Source: Zea mays (Eukaryota; Streptophyta; Magnoliopsida; Poales; Poaceae). From it: a stretch of 64,000 bases of DNA. Below are positions 34,482 to 46,400 of the stretch, piece by piece (position 1 is the stretch's first letter; the number at the start of each line of letters is the position of its first letter). A program made the translations under genes and the position numbers. The stretch spans positions 10,540,850 to 10,604,849 of the forward strand of contig NC_050102.1 of NCBI RefSeq assembly GCF_902167145.1, read 5' to 3'. A model generated the notes under the pieces. It did no database searches. It had not been told where the DNA came from and was given only the letters and a program-made list of their open reading frames with translations.

Positions 34482-35710
34482 TGAAAGGGAAATGTGCCCT
34501 TGGGCCATTTCTAAGTATTTTGGTGATTTAGTGTCCAACACAAGTGCCTAATTGTAAAATGGTGGACAAAGTGCAAATCAAGGATAAAGGTATGTTTCTC
34601 AGACTTAGTACATTGTTTTAGAGACTAATGTATTGTGTCTAAGTGCTGGAAACAGGAAAAATCTAATTAGAAATGTCTTGGCTCGAGCAGCCAAGAATCT
34701 GCTCAGTCTGGGTGCACCGGACTGTCCGATGGTGCACCGGACAGTGTCCGGTGTGCCAGGCTGGCTTGGGCAAAGTGGCTGCTCTCGGGACTTCGACGGC
34801 GGTGTACGGCTAAAATTCACCGGACTGTCCGGTGAGCCAACGGTCGGCAGGGCCAACGGTCGGCTGCGCGATCTGCGCGGGACACGTGGCCGAGCCAACG
34901 GCTAGAAGGGGGCACCGGTCTGTCCGGTGTGCACCGGACATGTCCGGTGCGCCAACGGCTCTCTGGCTGCCAACGGTCGACTGTGCCATTTATGGAAGGA
35001 AATCGGGCACCGGACAGTGTCCGGTGTGCACCGGACTGTCCGGTGCGCCAGTCGACAGAAGGCAAGATCAGCCTTCCTAGATTGCTCTCAACGGCTCCTA
35101 GCTGCCTTGGGGCTATAAAAGGGACCCCTAGGCGCATGGAGGAGTACAACAAGCATCTCCTAAGCATTCCTAAGCACCAAGACATCGATTCCACGCCTTT
35201 GATTCTTTGCGATAGCAATTAGAGCTCTAGTTGAGTGGTGAACTCATTGAGTTGTGTTGTGAGCTCTCGTTGCGACTTGTGTGCGTGGTGTCGCTGTGAT
35301 TTCTTGTCTTGAGTGCGTTGCTAATCCCTCCCTTGCTCCGTGTTCTTTGTGAATTTCAAGTGTAAGGGCGAGAGGCTCCAAATTTGTGGAGATTCCTTGC
35401 AAACGGGATTGAGTAAAGCAAACAAAACACCGTGGTATTCAAGTGGGTCTTTGGACCGCTTGAGAGGGGTTGATTGCAACCCTCGTCCATTGGGACGCCA
35501 CAATGTGGAGTAGGCAAGCGTTGGTATTGGCCGAACCACGGGATAACCACCGTGCCATCTCTGTGATTGATCCTTGTTGGTTATTGTGTTTTGTTGAGGA
35601 TTCCTCTTTAGCCACTTGGCAATTATTGTGCTAACGATTAACCAAGTTTTGTGGCTTAAGTTTTCAAGTTTCACAGGATCACCTATTCACCCCCCCTCTA
35701 GGTGCTCTCA
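34482..35710 (+). repeat. S2 3' LTR
   Basis: 1229 bp, begins TGAAAGGGAAATGTGCCC and ends GGTGCTCTCA. TATAAAAG at 35114-35121. It keeps the first T lost from the 5' LTR. Confidence 0.95.
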
Positions 35711-36244
35711 CCCTCTCTAAGAGGGCCCTGGTCCTTCCTTTTATAGGCGTAAGGAGAGGATCCAGGTGTACAATGGGGGGGGGGTATAGCAGAGTGCTAC
35801 GTGTCTAGCGGAGGAGAGCTAGTGCCCTAAGTACATGCCATCATGGCAGCCGGAGAGATCTTGGCACCCAGCTGGTGTGATGTCGTGGCCGTCGGAGGAG
35901 CGATGGAGCCTGGCGGAGGGACAACTGTCAGAGCGGTTGAATCCTTGCTGACGTCCTCTTGCTTCCGTAAGGGGGCTGAGAGCCGCCGTAGTCACAGAGT
36001 ATGCAGGGCGCCATCATTGCCTATCTGGCGGAGCGAGCCAGATGGGACGCCGGTCTTGTTCCCTGCGGCCCGAGTCAGCTCGGGGTAGGGTGATGATGGC
36101 ACCTCCTGTTGACGTGGCTGGCCTGCGCCCTAGGTTGGGCGACGTGGAAGCTCCTCCGAAGCCGAGGTCGAGTCTGTCTTTCGTAGCCGAGGTCGGGTCC
36201 GAGCCCTAGGTTCGGGCGAGGCGGAGATTACCGGCTGGTGCCGG

Positions 36245-36660
36245 GGCGGAGTCCGAGCCCTGGGGCCGGGCGAAGCGGAGTTCGTCGTCTTCTGGGGCCG
36301 AGCCCAAGTCCGAGCCCTGGGTCGGGCGAGGTGGAGATCGTCGTCTTCTGGGACTTAGCCCGTGTCCGAGCCCTGGGTCGGGCGGAGCGGAGTTCGCCAT
36401 CTTCTGGGACTTAGCCCGTGTCCGAGCCCTGGGTCGGGCGGAGTTCGCCGTCTTCCGGGACTTAGCCCGAGTCCGAGCCCTGGGTCGGGCGGAGTTCGTC
36501 GTCTTCCGGGACTTAGCCCGAGTCCAGGCCCTAGGGTCGGGCGAAGCGGAGTTCGTTGTCTTCTGGGACTTAGCCCGAGTCCGAGCCCTGGGTCAGGCGG
36601 AGTTCGCCGTCTTCCGGGACTTAGCCCGAGTCCGAGCCCTGGGGTCGGGCAAAGCGGAGC
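36245..36660. repeat. GC-rich tandem repeat inside T2 right LTR
   Basis: The counterpart of 15475-15895, with the same GGGACTTAGCCCG core at about 51-bp spacing and the 6-bp-longer variants in the same order. It was therefore present before T2 inserted. Confidence 0.85.
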
Positions 36661-37165
36661 TTCCTATGGTGCCTTCGGCAGGGCCTGACTGCCTGTCAGT
36701 CTCACTCTGTCAAGTGGCACCGCAGTCGGAGTGGCGCAGGCGGCGCTGTCCTTCTGTCAGGCCGGTCAGTGGAGCGGCGAAGTGACGGCGGTCACTTCGG
36801 CTCTGCCGGCTGGGGGGCGCGCGTTAGGATAAAGGTGTCAGGCCACCTTTGCATTAAATGCTCCTACGACTTGGTCGGTCGGTGCGGCGATTTGGTCAGG
36901 GTTGCTTCTTAGCGAAGGCAGGGCCTCGGGCGAGCCGGGAATATGTTCGCTGCTGAAGGGGGGCCTCGGGCGAGACGGAGATCCTCCGGGGTCGGCTGCC
37001 CTTGTCCGAGGCTAGGCTCGGGCGAGGCGTGATCGAGTCCCTCGTATGGACCGATCCCTGACTTAATCGCACCCATCAGGCCTTTGCAGCTTTGTGCTGA
37101 TGGGGGTTACCAGCTGTGAATTAGGAGCCTTGAGGGTACCCCTAATTATGGCCCTCGACAGCTAT

Positions 37166-38914
37166 GACAGTGAGGAGGATCGGAGTCCCTCGCCCGTGCC
37201 ACCAGGTCCGCGAGTCTTCAGCTGGGCCATACGACGAGCGCCGTTCCCGGCCTGGTACCGAGCCCCGACCACCATCACCAAGTACTCAGGGGAGACAAGG
37301 CTGGAGTTGTGGCTTGCGGATTACCGGCTGGCATGCCAGTTGGGAGGGACGGACGACGACAACCTCATCATCCGCAACCTTCCCCTTTTCCTCTTCGACG
37401 CTGCCCGGGCTTGGCTGGAGCATCTGCCTCCTGCGCAGATCTCCGACTGGGACGACCTGGTCAAGGCTTTCGCTGGAAATTTCTAGGGTACGTACGTACG
37501 CCCTGAGAACTCATGGGATCTCCAAAGCTGCCGCCAGCAGCCAGGGGAATCCCTACGAGAGTACATCCGGCGGTTTTCAAAGCAGCGCACCGAGCTGCCC
37601 AACATCACCGACTCGGACGTCATCGGGGCATTCCTCGCCGGCACCACTTGCCGAGACCTGGTGAGCAAACTAGGACGCAAGACTCCCACCAAGGCGAGCG
37701 AATTGATGGACATCGCCACCAAGTTCGCCTCTGGTCAGGAGGCGGTCAAAGCCATCTTCCGGAAGGATAAGCAGTCTCAGAGAGGGCAGAAGAAAGACGC
37801 CCCCGAGGCGCCCGTCCAGTGTAGCACAAAGAAGAAGGCCAAGAAGAAGGCGCAAGCAAAACATGACGTCGTTGACGCGAATCTCGTCGCTGCTGCCGAG
37901 CACAGGAACCCTCGGAAGCCTCCCAGAGGGGCCAACGCGTTCGACAAGATGCTCAAGGAGTCGTGCCCCTATCACAGGGGTCCCGTCAAGCACACCCTTG
38001 AGGAGTGCGACATGCTCCGGCGTTACTTCAACAAGGCTGGACCCTTAGCAGAAGGTGGCAAAGACCAAGGCAACAACAAGAAGGAGGGCGACAAGGAAGA
38101 GGAGTTCCCGGAGGTCCACAACTGCTTTATGATCTACGGCGGGCAGGTGGCGAATGCCTCGGCTCGGCACCGCAAGCAGGAGCGTCGGGAGGTCTGCTCG
38201 GTGAAGGTAGCGGCGCCAGTCTACCTAGACTGCTCCGACAAGCCCATCACCTTCGACCAAGGCGACCACCTCGACTGCGTACCGAGCCCAGGAAGGTACC
38301 CGCTTGTCGTCGACCCTGTCATCGGCAACGCTAGGCTCACCAAGGTCCTCATGGACGAAGGCAGCAGCCTCAACATCATCTACGCCAAGACCCTAGGGCT
38401 CTTGGGGGTCGATCTGTCCATGATCCGGGCCGGTGCAGCACCTTTTCAAGGGATCGTCCCCGGTAAGCATGTCCTGCCCATTGGGCAACTCGACTTGCCC
38501 GTCTGCTTCGGAACTCCCTCCAATTTCCGAAAGGAAACCCTCACTTTCGAGGTGGTTGGGTTCCGAGGGACCTACCACGCCGTGTTGGGAAGACCGTGCT
38601 ACGCCAAGTTCATGGCCGTCCCCAACTACACGTACCTCAAGCTCAAGATGTTGGGCCCCAACGGAACCATCACCGTTGGATCCTCATACCGCCACGCTTA
38701 CGAGTGAGATGTGGAATGCGTGGGGTACGCCAAGGCCCTCGCCGAGTCCGAAGCTCTCATCGCCGATATGGATTGCCTCTCCAAGGAGGCACCCGACGCA
38801 AAGCGGCGCGCCGGCAACTTCGAACCAGCCGAGGCGGTTAAGTCCGTCTACCTCGACCCTAGCAACGACGCCGACAAGAAAGTCAGGATCGGCTCCGAGC
38901 TCGACCCCAAATAG
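37166..38914 (+). pseudogene. gag: T1 gag C-terminal part and protease
   Basis: Continues the T1 gag exactly where T2 split it. It shows the gag core (ITKYSGETRLELWLADYRL; NLPLFLFDAARAWLEHLP), a finger-like CPYHRGPVKHTLEEC, and an aspartic protease with VLMDEGSSLNIIY near 38350. In-frame stops are at 37483-37485 (TAG) and 38705-38707 (TGA). The frame otherwise runs to TAG at 38912-38914, the codon also present as TAG in T2. The protein would be structural plus maturation protease. Confidence 0.9.
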
Positions 38915-38920
38915 GAAGCA

Positions 38921-40634
38921 ATGCTCGTCGACTTTCTCCGCGCAAACGTCGAAAGTTTTGCATGGAGTCCCTCAGACATGCCCGGCATACCGAGGGACGT
39001 CGCCGAGCACTCACTGGACATTCGAGCCGGTGCCCGACCCGTGAAGCAGTCCCTGCGCCGTTTTGATGAAGAAAAGCGCAGGGCCATAGGCGAGGAGGTC
39101 AACATGCTGATGGCTGCAGGGTTCATCAAAGAGGTATTCCATCCAGAATGGTTAGCTAACCCTATGCTTGTAAAGAAAAAAGGTGGGAAATGGAGGATGT
39201 GCGTGGACTACACCGGTTTAAACAAAGCATGTCCAAAGGTTCCCTACCCTCTGCCTCACATCGATCAAATTGTGGACTCCACTGCTGGGTGTGAAACCCT
39301 GTCTTTCCTCGATGCCTATTCAGGCTATCACCAAATCAAGATGAAAGAATCCGACCAGCTCGCGACTTCTTTCATCACACCCTTTGGCATGTATTGTTAT
39401 ACTACTATGCCATTTGGCTTGAGGTATGCAGGTGCAACCTACCAAAGGTGCATGAACCATGTGTTCGGAGAACACATCGGCAGAACGGTCGAGGCTTACG
39501 TCGATGACATCGTTGTCAAGACAAGGAAAGCCTCCGACCTCCTCTCCGACCTCGAAGCAACTTTCGAGTGCCTGCGTGCAAAAGGCGTAAAACTCAACCC
39601 CGAGAAGTGTGTCTTTGGAGTCCCCCGAGGCATGCTCTTAGGGTTCATCGTCTCCGAACGAGGCCAACCCGGAGAAAATCGCGGTCATCACCAACATGGG
39701 ACCCATCAAAGATTTGAAAGGAGTACAAAGGGTCATGGGATGCCTTGCGGCTCTGAGCCGCTTCATCTCGTGCCTCGGCGAGAAAGGATTGCCCTTATAC
39801 CGCCTCTTAAGGAAGGCCGAGCGCTTCACTTGGACCCCCCACGCCGAAGAAGCCCTCGGAAACTTAAAGGCACTCCTTACTAATGCGCCCATCTTGGTGC
39901 CCCCCGCTGCGGGAGAAGCCCTCTTGATCTACGTAGCCGCAACCACTCAGGTGGTCAGCGCCGCGATCGTAGTCGAGAGACGAGGGGCATGCACTGCTCA
40001 TCCAGAGGCCGGTCTACTTCATCAGCGAGGTGCTATCCGAGACCAAGATCCGCTACCCACAAATCCAGAAGCTACTGTACGCAGTAATTCTGACACGATG
40101 AAAGTTGCGACACTACTTCGAGTCTCATCCAGTGACTATGGTGTCATCCTTCCTCCTGGGAGAGATCATCCAGTGCCAAGAGGCCTCGGGTAGGATAGCA
40201 AAATGGGCAGTGGAACTCATGGGCGAAACACTTTCATTCGCTCCTCGGAAGGCCATAAAATCTCAAGTCTTGGCAGACTTCCTGGCTGAATGGGTTGACA
40301 CCCAATTACCGACAGCTCCAATACAGCCTGAACTTTGGACCATGTACTTTGATGGGTCGCTTATGAAAACAGGAGCAGGTACTGGCTTGCTCTTCATTTC
40401 ACCCTCGGGAAACATGTACGCTACGTACTGCGCCTCCATTTTCTGGCGTCAAACAACATGGCCGAGTACGAGGCCTTGGTTAATGGACTACGCATCACCG
40501 TCGAGCTAGGGGTTCGGCGCCTCGACGTTCGTGGCGACTCGCAGCTCGTTATTGACCAGGTCATGAAGAACTCCCACTGCCGCGATCGAAAAATGGAGGC
40601 CTACTGCGACGAAGTTCGGCGCTTGGAAGACAAG
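38921..40634 (+). pseudogene. pol: T1 reverse transcriptase and RNase H (frameshifted)
   Basis: Same frame as the protease, one TAG codon downstream. The RT has VDYTGLNKACPK, PFGMYCYTTMPFGL and catalytic AYVDD. Frameshifts occur near 39660, near 39985 and near 40415, and a TGA at 40099-40101. The extra RNase H begins MYFDGSLMKTGAG (about 40335) and is cut inside VRRLEDK by the hAT element at 40635. The rest continues at 40943. Not functional. Confidence 0.9.
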
Positions 40635-40934
40635 CAGTGGCGGCCCTAACATTTTAGGGGCCCGGGACAATGTTTCAAATAGAGGTCCTTCAAATTATTT
40701 TTAATATATAAATGTTACTAGTTAAACACTTAAAATACATCTAAAAATATTTATATCAAATAATAAATAAATAGAAGGATATATATTATAGTATCGCCTT
40801 GAAATTTTCTTCTAACATGTTTAGATATTCATTATTTTGTTGATAGGCTATTGGATCACATGACTAGAATGGGCCCTATGAATTCGGGGGCCCGGGGCGA
40901 CCGCCCCTCTGCCCCACCCTAAGGGCCACCACTG
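40635..40934. mobile_element. 300-bp non-autonomous hAT-type element
   Basis: Exactly 300 bp, with 15-bp imperfect terminal inverted repeats (CAGTGGCGGCCCTAA at the left; the right end reads CAGTGGTGGCCCTTA in reverse complement). It is flanked by the perfect 8-bp duplication AAGACAAG (40627-40634 and 40935-40942). The AT-rich core has no ORF. The 8-bp duplication and CAGTGG ends fit the hAT superfamily. Confidence 0.92.
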
Positions 40935-40942
40935 AAGACAAG

Positions 40943-42436
40943 TCCTATGGGCTGGAACTCAACCATGTTGCTCGACGGTACAACGAGACCACGGATGAGC
41001 TGGCGAAAATAGCCTCGGGGCGAACAACGGTTCCCCCGGACGTCTTCTCCAGGGACATATATCAACCATCTGTCAAACTCGACGACGCGCCCGAACCTGA
41101 GGAGACCTCGGCCCAGCTCGAGGTACCCTCGGCCGCTGAGGGTGAGGCTCTGTGTGTTGAGGGAGAACAGAACGGGGTTGCGCCAAACCAAAACTAGCAT
41201 ACCCCGTACCTGGAATATCTCCTCCGAGGAGAGCTGCCCCTCGACAAGGCCGAAGCTCGGCGACTGGCTCGGCGCGCTAAGTCGTTCTTTTTACTAGGTA
41301 ATGAAAAAGAGTTGTACCATCGCAGCCCCTCAGGCATTCTCCAACGATGCATATCCATTGCCCAAGGACAAGAGCTCTTACAAGAAATACACTCGGGGGC
41401 TTGCGGTCACCATGCAGCACCTCGGGCCCTCGTGGGAAACGCTTTCCGACAAGGGTTCTACTGGCCGACCGCGGTGGTAGACGCCACTAGGATTGTACGC
41501 TCCTGCCGAGGGTGTCAATTCTACGCGAGACAGACGCACCTGCCCGCTCAGGCCCTGCAGACAATACCCATCACTTGGTCGTTTGCCGTGTGGGGTCTGG
41601 ACCTCGTCGGTCCCTTGCAGAAGGCACCCGGGGGCTTCACGCACCTGCTGGTCGCCATCGACAAATTCTCCAAGTGGATCAAAGTCCGACCCATAACCAG
41701 CATCGGGTCAGAGCAGGCGGTGGCATTCTTCACAAATATCATCCATCACTTTAGGGTCCCAAACTCCATCATCACCGACAATGGCACACAGTTCACTGGG
41801 AAAAAGTTCATGGACTTCTGCGAAGACCACCACATCCGTGTGGACTGGGCCGCCGTTGCGCACCCAATGACAAATGGGCAGGTGGAACGCGCCAACGGTA
41901 TGATTTTGCAGGGACTAAAATCGAGGATCTACAACGACCTCAACAAGTTTGGCAAGCGATGGATAAAAGAACTACCCTTGGTGGTTTGGAGTCTGAGGAC
42001 GACGTCGAGCCGGGCCACGAGTTTCTCGTTGTTTTTCCTAGTCTATGGGGCTGAGGCCATCTTACCCACGGACTTGGAATACGGTTCCCCGAGGACAAAG
42101 GCTTACGACGACCAAAGCAACCAGACCAGCCGAGAGGATACATTGGACCAGTTGGAAGAGGCTCGGGACGTGGCCTTACTACACTCGGCGCGGTATCAGC
42201 AGTCTCTGCGACGCTACCACGCCCGAAGGGTTCGGCCCCGAGACTTCCAAGTGGGAGACTTGGTACTTCGGCTGCGACAAGACGCCCGAGGGTGCCACAA
42301 GCTTACTCCTCCCTGGGAAGGGTCGTTCATCATCGCCAAGATTTTGAAGCCTGGGACATACAAGCTGGCCAACGATCAAGGCGAGGTCTACAGCAACGCT
42401 TGGAACATCGAACAACTACGTCACTTTTATCCTTAA
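40943..42436 (+). pseudogene. pol: T1 RNase H tail, linker and integrase (integrase frame open)
   Basis: Resumes the second RNase H after the hAT element. A TAG at 41195-41197 (Trp in T2) interrupts the linker. From about 41312 the frame is open to 42436 and carries the integrase: HHCC finger (HSGACGHHAAP...CRGCQ), core residues in WGLDLVGP, ITDNGTQFTG and GQVERANG, and a C-terminal segment ending LRHFYP. The T2 equivalent has DND where T1 keeps the canonical DNG. It is an intact-looking domain in a dead element. Confidence 0.9.
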
Positions 42437-43113
42437 AATGTTTCAAGTCATTCATGTATCTCGCTTTCTTTACATGCATAAATAAAGTCTAACCATCAAG
42501 GAAGGATCAGCCTTGCCTCGGCAAAGCCCGACCCTCCCTCGGGGGCTAGAAGGGGGGAACCCCTCTGCATCAAAATTTTCCTCGGAAAAGTCTTTTACCA
42601 GAATGACTTTCGCGCTTTTCGACTGCGTCGATAACAGAATCCTAAAGACGAGCAAGAGAGACCTTGAGCGGCAAGGCCGACCAAGCCAAGGGACTCCTAC
42701 GCCTCCGGGATACAGATACCTCACTCATCACCTTCCGCGAAAGGTAGCTCACGCTCGGATTAAGCGATTCTGCTACCGAACAAGTCCTAACGCTCGAAAA
42801 CTTTTCTACCAAAACGACATTTCGTGCTTTTTGACTATATCGATAACGGAATCCTAAAAACGACGAGAGAACACGTAAGCGGCAAGGCCGACCGAGCCGA
42901 GGGACTCCTACGCCTCTAGGATACAGATACCTCACTCATCACCTTCCACGAAAAGTAACTCACGCTCGGATAAGCGATTCTGCTACCGAACAAGTCCTAA
43001 CGCACGAAACAAGAGGAAAGAAAACGCAGCTTTATAATCCGACAATAAAAATGTTTAGGCCTCAGCGGCCGCAAGAAACATACGCATACTTAAAACAAAC
43101 TGTTCCTGCAGGC
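42437..43113 (+). other. T1 3' non-coding region with a duplicated module
   Basis: No supported plus-strand gene. It has a purine tract near 42540 and two copies, about 210 bp apart, of a module containing GGCAAGGCCGACC, GGACTCCTACGCCTC and ACCTCACTCATCACCTTCC (about 42668-42745 and 42879-42957). The same module occurs twice in T2. Confidence 0.6.
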
Positions 43114-43459
43114 TCAGACATCGGCAGGGGGAGGAGCAGCACCCTCGGCGTCGTTTCCACCCTCGGCAGAATCTGGCCCGGCCTCAGACGGCGACACGGG
43201 CAGAAGGACCTCCACCTCGAAGGAGGAAGCCAGCGCCGCGCTTGGGCCCTCGACGGCCGTGTCAAGCCTCTGGACCTCGGCTAAGGCAGCCTCCTCTTCA
43301 TCGGGTAAGCAGTACCCCTCGCTGACCCGCACCAGATCCACATCGTAGTGGGAAGCGGGCACGGCGAAGGCCCGCCTAACGCCGTGGTGCAGCGCCCCGT
43401 GGAGTCTGCTATGCACATGGTCGCCCAAGGCCCGCAGATGACTCTGGGGGGAGCTACCC
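43114..43459 (-). pseudogene. T1 antisense-gene C-terminal exon, truncated by element B
   Basis: A minus-strand frame, opposite to T1, with HVHSRLHGALHHGVRRAF, a VDLVRVSEGYCLPDEEE segment and a C-terminus with SEAGPDSAEGG and EGAAPPPADV. The open frame continues past 43459 only into element B sequence, which is artefactual. The T2 remnant at 19300-19413 shares the C-terminal words in the same antisense position. I infer the last exon of an antisense protein gene of Tat elements. Confidence 0.55.
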
Positions 43460-46400
43460 TGTCGCAGAACCTCCCAAGTTATCGGGCCCACATGCACCTG
43501 TCCTCGTTCCAAGGACCTCAGACGACTATGCATGTGCACCAAATAACTTAACAGGATCTGTCCGAGTGCCCCAAGGACCCCGGATAAACGACTTACCGCC
43601 AAGATCGCAGGATTAAGTAAACACAAATCACACACCAACATTTGCAGCGGAAATAAATTCTTTATTGCAAAATGATTACATGTTACAATAAGTTTACATT
43701 ATACAATTATCGGAGTGATTACAAAAGAAAGTGATTCAAAAGAATTACAATTTAAAATGTATAAAATATTTATAGGTTTTAAAATACAAGCTAGCTTAAG
43801 TGACAATCCTCAATAAGGAAACTATAGAAGGGATATACTTATACAAGAAGGCCGAGCCCACCGGCACTTAGCACCATCCAACACAGAACAAAATTATAAC
43901 TTGAAAAACAACAAGGAATAAAACCCTGAGTACGCAATTACTCAGCAAGACTTACCCGACTAAAGAAAAGACTCTCAAGGGTATGCTGGTTTGTTGGGAA
44001 TCAAGGTAAAGCTCATCAAATTTCAAAGACTTGTTTTTGCAGAAAAGCTTACTAGTAGTGGATCCTTATGCCAAAATTTTACTTTACAAGTTAAGTACTT
44101 TTCCTTAATCTAGATTTGCCTAATCTAGAGCATTCACTTGTCCTACACTAGCTTTATTTTAGCAGCTTTAGTTTCACTTGTTATCTACGCTGAAGGTCGA
44201 AGATCCAGTCTTCATATCCGAGAAGTTCGGTGATCCGAATCGATTAATACCCAGCTGAGGATCTCCATCCACACGACATATGTAGCACTTAACCCTTGCA
44301 TATGTCAACTCGCCATCGGGTTTCTCAAGACCAGAACGGGTTCACGCGACCCGAGAGCATAGCACTCCACCGTCCAGCCGTTGGCCTGGTTGGTACACGT
44401 TACTCTCGCCATGGTGCCTGCCATGTTTTCGAGAGTACAGCACCCCACCTTCCAGTCTCTTGCCACGGAGGGTACAAGCTACTCTCGCCATCTCTCCACT
44501 CCTAGTGCGTGCGAGCTGTTCTGGTATTGGTCCGACCGAGGCTAAGCTTACCCATGATGAGGCATGTGGCCAGTTAAAGGGTCCTAGATCAGCAGGCCAA
44601 CAATCGGAACGGTCCTTAATCGACACAGACGGGCGACCTTTCCTGCTCAACGTCTGGTCTCATCTTATTATTTAACACCCAACCCATGTACCTGACAGAG
44701 GTACAATACTCGAATAATGAATTCATCATCGCGAGTGATGCCTTCATTATTGCAAGTTCCTTTTTCATAAAACCCATATCCAGTGTTGCACAACATTCTT
44801 TTTAAAAGAAACAACTTTTAGTTTTTCTAAGCAGGGCTAAGCCTCATTAGTTCTCTTTATAAAACAGGAATCAAGGAAGATAATCAAATTCCAAGGAATG
44901 GCAATGCATCAATTGTTTCATCACTCAACTCCTATCACCTAATGCAGCATATAAGTGATAAAAGTTTTATAACAACAAGGAGGTGGCAAATGCATCGGGG
45001 CTTGCCTGGGATAACACTAAGTCAGTGTTGTTAGATGATGTCCGCTTGGCAACCAGCCTTGTGTGTTGGCACGGGTTCAGTCTGTCCATCCTTAAGTTCG
45101 TTCATCAGCATCACCTTGCAAAGAAACCCACGCTTAACACCATCTTGTGGTCGACTCAGTTCCAATCCTCCGCATCACATGATCACTTAACGTACCTAAA
45201 TGATATGCATAATGCACATGAGCATGGGCATAAAAAGCACAATATAGATAAGCTATACTAAAGAGGATAACACTTAAAACAAACATTACAATCCTTGGGG
45301 GTAACTACTAGATACACTCAATTCTATATCAGTCATGACTTTCTAGTCAAATGGACCTAACCAAATATCAAGAAAGCAATACATCATATTTAGACAACAA
45401 GGCATTTGATCAAGCATTTATTTGCAACTACGTAAGCATAAGGACTTAGATAAAGCTAATTCCAAGTCACCCGTATTGTAATCAATGAATTACCAGTTAA
45501 TTAAGCTGGATGATCATTACTACCTGGATACTTTACTCCCCAAACAAAAACTCAAGTAACAGCATGAAAAGGCCTAGAGATATACAAATCCAAAATACTA
45601 TCCCTTACTAACTTTCTATTAGTAATGGAGAACACTTAAACGACATGACCTGATAGAATCAATATGACAAACCAGTAATGAACCATAAATAAATCTCCAT
45701 CCTCCGTGATTTATTAACTTAAGCAATTAACATAGAAGATGAAACTTTTTAAGACAAGGTATGCAGGCAACCAAACAATAGAAATTCACACAAATAACAC
45801 TAATACTTAATGGCAAGATGTCTCAAACAGTTTTAATTAAGCACTAGATAGGTTTATATACCCCCAACACAACGATCATGTTCTCCAACTTACTCGAACC
45901 TAATCCGAACATTAAGAAACATCCATATGCAGTTATAAGACTACATTAATTAAGACAAGAACTAACCAAATCTAGGTATTCACACAAAAGAAACTCCATA
46001 TAGTCATTTTAATACTAGCTGAATTTGGACAGCAGAACAGCAACCATTTGTTTTATTCATAACTTACACAATATTCATCCAAAAATAGTAAACTAAGAAT
46101 TTTTGGAAAGCTTATAAAGTCCTCTACTACTTTTGTATTATCATCATAGTGAGACTTGACACTTAGAATTGTCAAACAATACTAAACGTAAATTATGTCC
46201 AGATTTGGACAGAATTCGACTACTTACTTCAAAAATTCATAACTGGAGCTTCAGGCATCCAAATCAGGTGATCCTAGACTTTTTAGAAAGCTAATAGAAT
46301 TGTCTACAATTCATTTATAATCATCTCAAGGTGATTCAATGTGTATCAAAGTCAGTTAATTCAAACACACATTGCTGTCCAGATTTGAACAGATTCAGAG

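Larger units (their letters stand above)
26810..35710 (+). mobile_element. S2: Sirevirus (Ty1/Copia, Opie/Ji-type), open frames, older than S1
   Basis: An 8901-bp plus-strand element bounded by CCCTC (26805-26809 and 35711-35715). Both LTRs are 1229 bp (26810-28038 and 34482-35710) and differ at about 18 positions by eye, mostly transitions. The first base of the 5' LTR is C instead of T. It has a primer site, gag, pol and a multi-tract region like S1, to which it is highly similar. It lies next to the TATA box of the T2 5' LTR. Confidence 0.95.
5622..37160 (-). mobile_element. T2: Tat-lineage Ty3/Gypsy retrotransposon inserted in T1 gag
   Basis: A complete minus-strand element with TG...CA LTRs (5622-16384 and 26531-37160, each split by a Sirevirus), a primer site at 26511-26528, gag-protease (23222-26470), pol (19847-23221) and a 3' non-coding region (16385-19846). 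Subtracting S1, S2 and their target duplications leaves about 13.6 kb, with LTRs of about 1720 and 1724 bp. A few dozen LTR-LTR differences by eye make it older than S1 and S2. Several in-frame stops in gag and pol show that it is no longer autonomous. Confidence 0.92.
26531..37160 (-). repeat. T2 5' LTR (right), split by S2
   Basis: LTR sequence at 26531-26809 and 35711-37160, interrupted by S2; about 1724 bp when joined. It matches the left LTR (5622-16384). The TATA box is at 35738-35745 on the minus strand, only about 23 bp from the S2 insertion point. Confidence 0.9.
1..43459 (+). mobile_element. T1: Tat-lineage Ty3/Gypsy retrotransposon, outermost nest layer, decayed
   Basis: A plus-strand LTR retrotransposon whose 5' LTR begins before the window and whose 3' LTR is not seen. 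In order it shows 5' LTR (split), primer binding site, gag, protease, reverse transcriptase, two RNase H modules, integrase and a 3' non-coding region. The Tat lineage is inferred from the extra RNase H module (FDGS motif), the HHCC plus DDE integrase and antisense coding remnants downstream of pol. It is interrupted by solo LTR A (325-3779), element T2 (5622-37160), a 300-bp hAT element (40635-40934) and, at its right edge, element B (43460 onward). Many stops and frameshifts make it non-autonomous. Confidence 0.85.

Noticed and set aside
43460..43641. N-terminal extension of the T1 antisense frame (MLVCDLCLL start)
   Set aside because: It lies in element B, beyond the insertion junction, so it is not part of the original gene.
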